From: Variovorax davisae
GTDB taxonomy: Bacteria > Pseudomonadota > Gammaproteobacteria > Burkholderiales > Burkholderiaceae_C
DNA length: 64,000 nucleotides
Assembly (NCBI RefSeq): GCF_030316845.1
Contig: NZ_JASZYS010000010.1
Coordinates: 62,001-126,000, forward strand
Direction of reading: 5' to 3'
Shown: piece after piece, positions 58,454 through 64,000 of the stretch
How the letters are laid out: each line of letters starts with the position of its first letter
Position numbering within the stretch: position 1 is the stretch's first letter
Translations under genes and position numbers: made by a program
Notes under the pieces: generated by a model
The model's input: the letters and a program-made list of their open reading frames with translations, nothing else
The model's database searches: none
What the model was told of the DNA's origin: nothing

Positions 58454-59758
58454 ATGAAGCGCGGTTTCTACACCATCATGTCGGCCCAGTTCTTTTCGTC
58501 ACTGGCCGACAACGCGCTTTTCGTTGCTGCTGTGGAGCTGATGCGGACCAGCGGCGCGCCGGAGTGGCAGCGCGCCGCGCTGGTGCCGATCTTCACCGTC
58601 TTCTACGTGGCGCTGGCGCCGCTGGTGGGCGCCTTCGCCGACGCCTTGCCCAAGGGCCAGGTGATGTTCATCAGCAATGCGATCAAGGTGGTCGGCTGCG
58701 TGATGATGCTGTTCGGCTCGCACCCGCTGATGGCCTACGCCATCGTCGGGCTCGGCGCCGCCGCCTATTCGCCGGCCAAGTACGGCATCCTGACCGAGCT
58801 GCTGCCGGCCTCCCAGCTGGTCAAGGCCAACGGCTGGATCGAGGGGCTGACCATCGCCTCGATCATCCTGGGCATCGTGCTCGGCGGGCAGCTGGTCGGG
58901 CATGCGCTGTCGAGCCACCTGCTGGCGTTCGACCTGCCGTTCGTCGACACCGGCGTCAACACGCCGCCCGAGGCCGCGATCTCGGCGCTGATCCTGGTCT
59001 ACATCGTGGCCGCCTGGTTCAACACCCGCATCCCGCTGACGGGCGTCGAGATGCGGCCGCTGCGCTCCAACCCGCAGCACGGCATCGTGCGCAACGTGTT
59101 CGCCCTGCTGCCCGACTTCTGGCAGTGCAACTCGCGCCTGTGGCGCGACAAGCTGGGCCAGATCTCGCTCGCCACCACCACCCTGTTCTGGGGCGCCGGC
59201 GGCAACCTCAAGTACATCGTGCTGGCCTGGGCCTCGCTGGCGCTGGGCTACAACACGGCGCAGGCCTCGTCGCTGACCGGCGTGGTGGCGATCGGCACCG
59301 CGGTCGGCGCCATCGTGGCCTCGATGAAGATGCGGCTGGACATGGCCACCCGCGTGATCCCGATGGGCATCGGCATGGGCCTGCTGGTGATCGGCATGAA
59401 CTTCATCGGCAGCATCTGGCTCGCCGTGCCCTTCCTGATCCTGCTCGGCGGCCTGGGCGGCTTCCTGGTGGTGCCGATGAACGCGCTGCTGCAGCACCGC
59501 GGCCACAACCTGATGGGGGCCGGCCGCTCGATCGCGGTGCAGAACTTCAACGAGCAGTCGTGCATCCTGGTGCTGGGCGCGTTCTACAGCGCCTGCACCG
59601 GCATCGGCCTGTCGGCCTACTCGGCCATCACCGCCTTCGGCATCGTGGTGGCCGGCTTCATGTGGCTCATCAAGCGCTGGCACCAGCACAATCTGAGGCG
59701 CCATCCGGAAGAGGTCGAGCACCTGCTCGCCATCGCGCGCAGCGACAAGCACCACTGA
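58454..59758 (+). CDS. lplT: Lysophospholipid transporter LplT
   Basis: A 434-aa MFS transporter with 12 helices. It starts MKRGFYTIMSAQFFSSLADN, an LplT-type start, and has VFYVALAPLVGAFADALPKG and PAKYGILTELLPASQLVKAN. It flips lysophospholipids across the inner membrane. In enterobacteria it is paired with Aas; here alr lies upstream (divergent) and an EamA transporter 16 bases downstream. Confidence 0.92.
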   Translation: MKRGFYTIMSAQFFSSLADNALFVAAVELMRTSGAPEWQRAALVPIFTVFYVALAPLVGAFADALPKGQVMFISNAIKVVGCVMMLFGSHPLMAYAIVGLGAAAYSPAKYGILTELLPASQLVKANGWIEGLTIASIILGIVLGGQLVGHALSSHLLAFDLPFVDTGVNTPPEAAISALILVYIVAAWFNTRIPLTGVEMRPLRSNPQHGIVRNVFALLPDFWQCNSRLWRDKLGQISLATTTLFWGAGGNLKYIVLAWASLALGYNTAQASSLTGVVAIGTAVGAIVASMKMRLDMATRVIPMGIGMGLLVIGMNFIGSIWLAVPFLILLGGLGGFLVVPMNALLQHRGHNLMGAGRSIAVQNFNEQSCILVLGAFYSACTGIGLSAYSAITAFGIVVAGFMWLIKRWHQHNLRRHPEEVEHLLAIARSDKHH

Positions 59759-59774
59759 CCCGTTCCCGCTTCCC

Positions 59775-60677
59775 TTGCCCGCTCTCGCGCTGATCTTCAA
59801 CGCCTTCGTCTGGGGCGTCTCCTGGTTTCCCTTCCGTCAACTCGAGGGGCATGGCCTGCATCCGGTGTGGGCGACCTGCCTGATCTATGCCGCCATCACG
59901 CTCGCGATGGCGCTGCTGCGGCGGCGCGCCTGGGGCCTGTTCGCGCGCCAGCCCGCACTGCTGGGGCTGGGGCTGGCGGCGGGCCTGACCAATGTCGGCT
60001 TCAACTGGGCCGTGACGCAGGGCGACGTGGTGCGGGTGGTGCTGCTGTTCTACCTGATGCCGCTGTGGAGCGTCCTGCTGGCCTGGGCCTTCCTGGGCGA
60101 GCGGCCGAGCCTCGCCGCGCTCGCCCGGGTGGCGCTGGCGCTGGTCGGCGTGGCGGTGGTGCTGAAGTCGCCGGAGGCCGACTGGCCGGTGCCGGCGAGC
60201 CTGCCGGACTGGCTGGGCGTGGCCGCCGGCTTCGGCTTCGCCGTGACCAACATCCTGCTGCGCCGGCTGCGCAGCGCCCCCGGCGAGGCCCGGGCGCTGG
60301 CGATGTTCGGCGGCTGCGCCGTGATGGCCGGCGCCACCGCCCTGGCCGGCACGGCGCTCGGCGCGATGGCGCCGCCGCCGCTGGCCGACCCGGGCTGGTG
60401 GGGCTGGGCCCTGCTGCTGGGCACCGGCTTCGTGTTCGCCAACGTCTGCCTGCAGTACGGCGCGGCCCGGCTGGCGGCCAGCGCCACCTCGGTGATCATG
60501 CTGTCGGAGGTGCTGTTCGCGAGCGTCTCGTCGGTGGCGCTGGGCGCGGCCACGATGGAGGCGCGGATCTGGCTCGGCGGCGCGCTGATCGTGGCGGCGG
60601 CGGTGTGGTCGTCGTTTGCACGCGCCCCGGCGGCCGGCGATGATCGGCGGATGCTTTCCCCCCAGGACTTGCCATGA
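59775..60677 (+). CDS. EamA-type DMT-family transporter
   Basis: A 300-aa integral membrane protein with ten hydrophobic helices in two EamA halves. Start is a TTG at 59775 giving LPALALIFNAFVWGVSWFPF. The first half ends near AWAFLGERPSLAALARVALAL; the second shows LAASATSVIMLSEVLFASVS. Substrate is unknown; often amino-acid or metabolite export. It starts 16 bases after lplT and its stop overlaps the gpx start by 4 bases, so the three are one operon. Confidence 0.88.
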   Translation: MPALALIFNAFVWGVSWFPFRQLEGHGLHPVWATCLIYAAITLAMALLRRRAWGLFARQPALLGLGLAAGLTNVGFNWAVTQGDVVRVVLLFYLMPLWSVLLAWAFLGERPSLAALARVALALVGVAVVLKSPEADWPVPASLPDWLGVAAGFGFAVTNILLRRLRSAPGEARALAMFGGCAVMAGATALAGTALGAMAPPPLADPGWWGWALLLGTGFVFANVCLQYGAARLAASATSVIMLSEVLFASVSSVALGAATMEARIWLGGALIVAAAVWSSFARAPAAGDDRRMLSPQDLP

Positions 60678-61162
60678 CCAGCATCTACGACTTCGAGGCC
60701 CGCCGCATCGACGGCCGGCCGGCACCGCTTTCCGAATACCGCGGCCGCGTGCTGCTGATCGTCAACACCGCCAGCCAATGCGGCTTCACGCCGCAGTTCG
60801 AGGGGCTGGAGGCGCTCTACAAGAAGTACGCCGGGCAGGGCCTGGCCGTGCTGGGCTTTCCGTCCAACCAGTTCATGCACCAGGACCCGGGCACCAACGC
60901 GGAGATCGGCGCGTTCTGCACCGAGCAGTACGGCGTCAGCTTCCCGATGATGGAGAAGATCGACGTCAACGGTGCCGCCGCCGCACCGCTCTACAAGTGG
61001 CTGGTCAAGGAGGCGCCGGGGCTGCTGGGCAGCACCGCCATCAAGTGGAACTTCACCAAGTTCCTGGTCGGCCGCGACGGCCGGGTGCGCAAGCGCTATG
61101 CGCCGCTCGACAAGCCCGAGTCGATCGCCGCCGACATCGAGGCAGCGCTGAAGGCGGACTGA
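60674..61162 (+). CDS. Glutathione peroxidase family protein
   Basis: A 162-aa thiol peroxidase. The active-site Cys is residue 36 in NTASQCGFTPQF; Gln and Trp of the catalytic tetrad are in LGFPSNQF and KWNFTKFLVG. This Cys-type enzyme likely uses thioredoxin or glutathione. It overlaps the EamA gene by 4 bases (ATGA). The convergent gene at 61163 begins on the next base. Confidence 0.95.
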   Translation: MTSIYDFEARRIDGRPAPLSEYRGRVLLIVNTASQCGFTPQFEGLEALYKKYAGQGLAVLGFPSNQFMHQDPGTNAEIGAFCTEQYGVSFPMMEKIDVNGAAAAPLYKWLVKEAPGLLGSTAIKWNFTKFLVGRDGRVRKRYAPLDKPESIAADIEAALKAD

Positions 61163-61582
61163 TCAGAACCTGAAGTCGGCGGTCTTGGCGCCGGCGCCCA
61201 GCGTCACGGTCTGGCTCTTGGTCACGCCCTCGCTCGCGGCCTCGACCGTGTAACGGCCGGCCGGCAGGTCGACCAGGCAGACCGGGCCGGTGGCGCGCAT
61301 CGCCATCGCGGTGCCGCCCTTGGCGTCCTTCACCATGACGTCGACGTCGGCCAGGTAGGCGCCGCTGGCGCGGGCGAACAGCAGCGACAGCGGATGGTCC
61401 TTCATGGCGGCGCGCATCGCGACCGACTCGTCGGAGCCGACGCCGCCGCAGACGTAGCGCCCGGCATCCTGGACCTTCATGGCCGGCGCCACGGCCGGGG
61501 TCTGGGCCTGGACCAGCCAGGGCGCGGCGGCGCAGGCGCACAGCGCAGCGGCGCGCACCAGGTGTCGTGAAGAGGCATGCAT
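61163..61582 (-). CDS. Secreted protein with carboxypeptidase-regulatory-like domain
   Basis: A 139-aa product. The signal peptide is MHASSRHLVRAAALCACAAA...VQAQ; the mature part has RYVCGGVGSDES, LLFARASGAYLADVDVMVK and PVCLVDLPAGRYTVEAASEG, a small beta-sandwich pattern like the carboxypeptidase regulatory domain. The two Cys may pair. The ATG at 61580-61582 is supported by GGAGA 8 bases upstream. Function unknown; a periplasmic binding or accessory protein. Confidence 0.75.
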   Translation of the reverse strand: MHASSRHLVRAAALCACAAAPWLVQAQTPAVAPAMKVQDAGRYVCGGVGSDESVAMRAAMKDHPLSLLFARASGAYLADVDVMVKDAKGGTAMAMRATGPVCLVDLPAGRYTVEAASEGVTKSQTVTLGAGAKTADFRF

Positions 61583-61667
61583 GAGAAGTCTCCGGTAGGA
61601 ACACGCCTGCATGCTGCCGCGGCGCCGTCACGCCGGGCGTCGGACCAGAACCCTCGAAGATGTCCGC

Positions 61668-62894
61668 TCAGGCCGCCAGGGCGGCGTCGAGCAGCTCGAC
61701 CCAGTGCCGCACGGGCGTCTGCGTGCCGCTTTGCAGGTGGGTGATGCAGCCGATGTTGGCCGAGGCGATGGCACTGGGCTGCAGCTGGTTCAAATGGCCC
61801 AGCTTGCGGTCGCGCAGCGGGTAGGCCAGCTCGGGCTGCAGCACCGAATAGGTGCCGGCCGAGCCGCAGCACAGGTGCGATTCGCTGGCCGCCACCCGGA
61901 TGTCGAAGCCGAGCGCGCGCAGGTTGAGTTCGACCCCGTTGCGCAGCTTCTGGCCGTGCTGCAGCGTGCACGGCGGGTGGTAGGCGATCACCCCGGCCGG
62001 CGCCGCCACGCGGTCCTTGAGCGCCGGCACCAGTTCGGGCAGCAGTTCGCTCAGGTCGCGGGTCAGGGCGCTGATGCGTTCGGCCTTGGCGGCGTAGGCC
62101 GGGTCGTCCTTCAGCATGTGGCCGTACTCGCGCACCGTGACGCCGCAGCCCGAGGCGTTCATGACGATCGCCTCGACCGCGCCGCCCTCGACCTGCGGCC
62201 ACCAGGCGTCGATGTTGGCGCGCATCTGCACCCGGCCGCCGTCCTGGTCGTTGAGGTGGAACTTGACGGCGCCGCAGCAGCCGGCGTTCGGCGCCACCAC
62301 GGCCTGGATGCCGGCGGCGTCGAGCACGCGCGCGGTGGCGCTGTTGATGTTGGGCGCCATCGACGGCTGCACGCAGCCGGCCAGCATCAGCACCTTGCGG
62401 GCATGCGTGCGGGTGGGCCAGGCGCCCGCGGGCCGCGGCGCCGGCACCTTGGCCTTGAGCGAGGCCGGCAGCAGGCCGCGCACCGACTGCCCCAGCTTCA
62501 TCGCGGGGCCGAAGAGCGGCGAAGGCAGGGCCTCCTTGAGCGTCCACCGCACGGCGCTCTCGCCCGCCGGCCGCGGCACCTTCTGGTCGACGATCTTGCG
62601 GCCGATGTCGACCAGGTGGCCGTACTGCACGCCGCTCGGGCAGGTGCTCTCGCAGTTGCGGCAGGTCAGGCAGCGGTCGAGGTGCAGCTGGGTGCTGCGC
62701 GTCGGCGCCTTGCCTTCGAGCACCTGCTTGATCAGATAGATGCGCCCGCGCGGGCCGTCGAGCTCGTCGCCGAGCAGCTGGTAGGTCGGGCAGGTGGCGG
62801 TGCAAAAGCCGCAGTGCACGCACTTGCGCAGGATCGCCTCGGCTTCGCGGCCGTCGGCGGTGCCCTGGAATTCGGGAGCGAGTTCGGTTTGCAT
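61668..62894 (-). CDS. glcF: Glycolate oxidase iron-sulfur subunit GlcF
   Basis: A 408-aa protein with two CxxCxxCxxxCP [4Fe-4S] sites (CVHCGFCTATCPTYQ near residue 29 and CLTCRNCESTCPSG near 80) and two CCG domains: AGCVQPSMAPN...NAGCCGAVKFH and HPPCTLQHGQKLRN...SHLCCGSAGTYS. It passes electrons from the GlcD/GlcE flavoprotein. It follows glcE by 9 bases on the same strand. The glcD gene would lie beyond the window's right edge. Confidence 0.95.
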   Translation of the reverse strand: MQTELAPEFQGTADGREAEAILRKCVHCGFCTATCPTYQLLGDELDGPRGRIYLIKQVLEGKAPTRSTQLHLDRCLTCRNCESTCPSGVQYGHLVDIGRKIVDQKVPRPAGESAVRWTLKEALPSPLFGPAMKLGQSVRGLLPASLKAKVPAPRPAGAWPTRTHARKVLMLAGCVQPSMAPNINSATARVLDAAGIQAVVAPNAGCCGAVKFHLNDQDGGRVQMRANIDAWWPQVEGGAVEAIVMNASGCGVTVREYGHMLKDDPAYAAKAERISALTRDLSELLPELVPALKDRVAAPAGVIAYHPPCTLQHGQKLRNGVELNLRALGFDIRVAASESHLCCGSAGTYSVLQPELAYPLRDRKLGHLNQLQPSAIASANIGCITHLQSGTQTPVRHWVELLDAALAA

Positions 62895-62903
62895 GCGGGG
62901 GCT

Positions 62904-64000
62904 TCAGTGCGCGGTGGGGGTGGCAGGGAGGAGCCGGCCGCGGTCGAACACGGCATCGGGATCGAATTCGTTCATGAGCGCGCGGTGGATGCGCTCGACC
63001 GGTGCGCTCAAGGCGTCGAAGCGGGGCTCGTGGCGGGCCCCGGGCGCGGGCCTGAAAAGCGTCGCATGGCCGCCGGCGGCGCGCGCCGCGGCACGCACCC
63101 GCTGCGATTCGCCGGGGCTGGCATGGACCCAGCGCTGGCCGCCGTGCCACTCGACCAGCGGCGCGCCGCCGAGGTCGAGCACCGGTGCGGTCTGCGGCAC
63201 CGACAGGCGCCACAAGGCGCCCGTGCCGGCGCCGAACCAGGGGTGCTGCTGGTCGCGCAGCGACTGCCAGCCGGCCGCCGCGCGCCCGGCGTCCTGGCGC
63301 TCGCCGCCCAGTTGGGCGCAGGCCGCGTCGACCGCCGCCACCGCGCCGCGCAGGCGCAGCGACAGCACGCCGACGCCGTCGCGCTCGCGCCAGGCGCTGG
63401 CGTTGAGGGGCAGCGGCCGGCCGCCCCATTCGTTGAGCAGGCGCAGCGCATCGGCCTGGCTGCAGGCGAAGTCGAGCGTGGCCTCGGCCGGTGCCACCGG
63501 CAGCACCTTGAGGCTGGCCTGCGCCACCAGCCCGAGGGCGCCCATCGAACCGGCCAGCACCCGCGACACGTCGTAGCCGGCGACGTTCTTCATGACCTGG
63601 CCGCCGAAGACCAGCACCTCGCCGCGGCCGCTGACCAGCGTGAGGCCCAGCAAGTAGTCGCGCACCGCGCCGACGCTGGCGCGCGCCGGGCCGCTGAGGC
63701 CGGCCGCGATCATTCCACCGACCGTGCCGCCGGGCGCGAAGCGCGGCGGCTCGAAGGGCAGGCACTGGCCCTGCCCGGCCAGCAGCGCCTCCAGTTCGGC
63801 CAGCGGCGTGCCGGCCCCGACGGTGACGACCAGTTCGCTGGGCTCGTAGCTGACGACGCCGGCCAGCGCGGCGGTCTCGAGGGCCTCGCCGTGCGCGGCT
63901 TCGCCGTAGAAGGCCTTGGTGTTGCCGCCGCGGATGCTCAGGGTCGTGCGGTCGGCGGCGGCGGCGCGGATGCGCTCGGCGATCCGGGTGAGGGCTGGGG
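62904..64000 (-). CDS. glcE: Glycolate oxidase FAD-binding subunit GlcE (5' end outside window)
   Basis: The gene reads off the right edge. The visible 365 codons show the FAD-binding PCMH-like domain: LSIRGGNTKAFYGE, VVSYEPSELVVTVGAGTPLAE, then PPRFAPGGTVGGMIAAGLSG and VFGGQVMKNVAGYDVSRVLA. With GlcD and GlcF it forms glycolate oxidase, which converts glycolate to glyoxylate. Its stop at 62904-62906 precedes glcF by 9 bases, so these form one operon with (probably) glcD upstream. Confidence 0.93.
   Translation of the reverse strand, partial: PALTRIAERIRAAAADRTTLSIRGGNTKAFYGEAAHGEALETAALAGVVSYEPSELVVTVGAGTPLAELEALLAGQGQCLPFEPPRFAPGGTVGGMIAAGLSGPARASVGAVRDYLLGLTLVSGRGEVLVFGGQVMKNVAGYDVSRVLAGSMGALGLVAQASLKVLPVAPAEATLDFACSQADALRLLNEWGGRPLPLNASAWRERDGVGVLSLRLRGAVAAVDAACAQLGGERQDAGRAAAGWQSLRDQQHPWFGAGTGALWRLSVPQTAPVLDLGGAPLVEWHGGQRWVHASPGESQRVRAAARAAGGHATLFRPAPGARHEPRFDALSAPVERIHRALMNEFDPDAVFDRGRLLPATPTAH

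Overview
The window is a high-GC (visibly about 68-70 %) bacterial chromosome segment with dense, short-spaced genes. Its gene content points to a betaproteobacterium of the order Burkholderiales, most likely Comamonadaceae (Variovorax-like). The pointers are two Bug-type tripartite tricarboxylate receptors, the order hpaR-hpaG1-hpaG2-hpaE-(LigA-like)-hpaD-hpaF-hpaH-hpaI, an rdgC/radA/lplT/glcEF housekeeping set, and an intergenic hairpin repeat of a kind I associate with this family. Species assignment is inference; no rRNA or tRNA gene was recognised.

Layout. 1-8.8 kb: 5' end of ilvE, rdgC, a lipoprotein hydrolase, a reductase, a small Moco-domain protein, a regulator, a beta-propeller protein, 1-Cys peroxiredoxin and a glyoxalase II-like hydrolase. 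8.9-12.9 kb: a large Tat-exported phosphocholine-specific phospholipase C, a small lipoprotein and a tandem GNAT protein. 12.9-16.4 kb: a metabolic cluster (beta-hydroxyacid dehydrogenase, SDR, Bug receptor) divergent from a LysR regulator. 16.4-23.6 kb: mixed genes including a GIY-YIG nuclease-domain protein, a serine hydrolase and a PhoD-type phosphatase.

23.7-32.4 kb is an accessory island with lower GC stretches, pseudogenes and duplicated fragments. It holds a phospholipase D-like protein, a NERD-UvrD helicase, small secreted proteins, and an orphan type VI secretion cassette made of Hcp, a peptidoglycan amidase effector and an exported putative immunity protein. The cassette is bracketed by direct, degenerate copies of a piece of the nearby helicase gene. 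Upstream of it lies a frameshifted copy of the phasin-like gene that sits next to the intact helicase. This is the most unusual part of the window.

32.4-44.3 kb: a serine hydrolase plus an IorAB-type molybdenum hydroxylase under a TetR regulator, with matching TGAA-N6-TTCA-like operators in front of both; then SRPBCC proteins, an SDR/LysR pair, radA, an MFS transporter and a methyltransferase. 44.4-54.1 kb: a complete homoprotocatechuate meta-cleavage operon controlled by HpaR (18-bp perfect palindrome upstream), extended by a Bug receptor, a class II aldolase and a ketopantoate reductase-like gene. 54.1-57.2 kb: a secreted lipase-like protein with a lipoprotein, then a membrane gene broken by two frameshifts. 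57.2-64 kb: alr, lplT, an EamA transporter, a glutathione peroxidase, and glcF with the start-truncated glcE.

How the genes work together: HpaD/LigA-like, HpaE, HpaF, HpaG, HpaH and HpaI convert 3,4-dihydroxyphenylacetate to central metabolites, while the Bug receptor may supply an organic acid. GlcEF would oxidise glycolate. The phospholipase C and the PhoD phosphatase fit phosphate scavenging, although no Pho box was identified. The T6SS cassette depends on secretion machinery encoded elsewhere.
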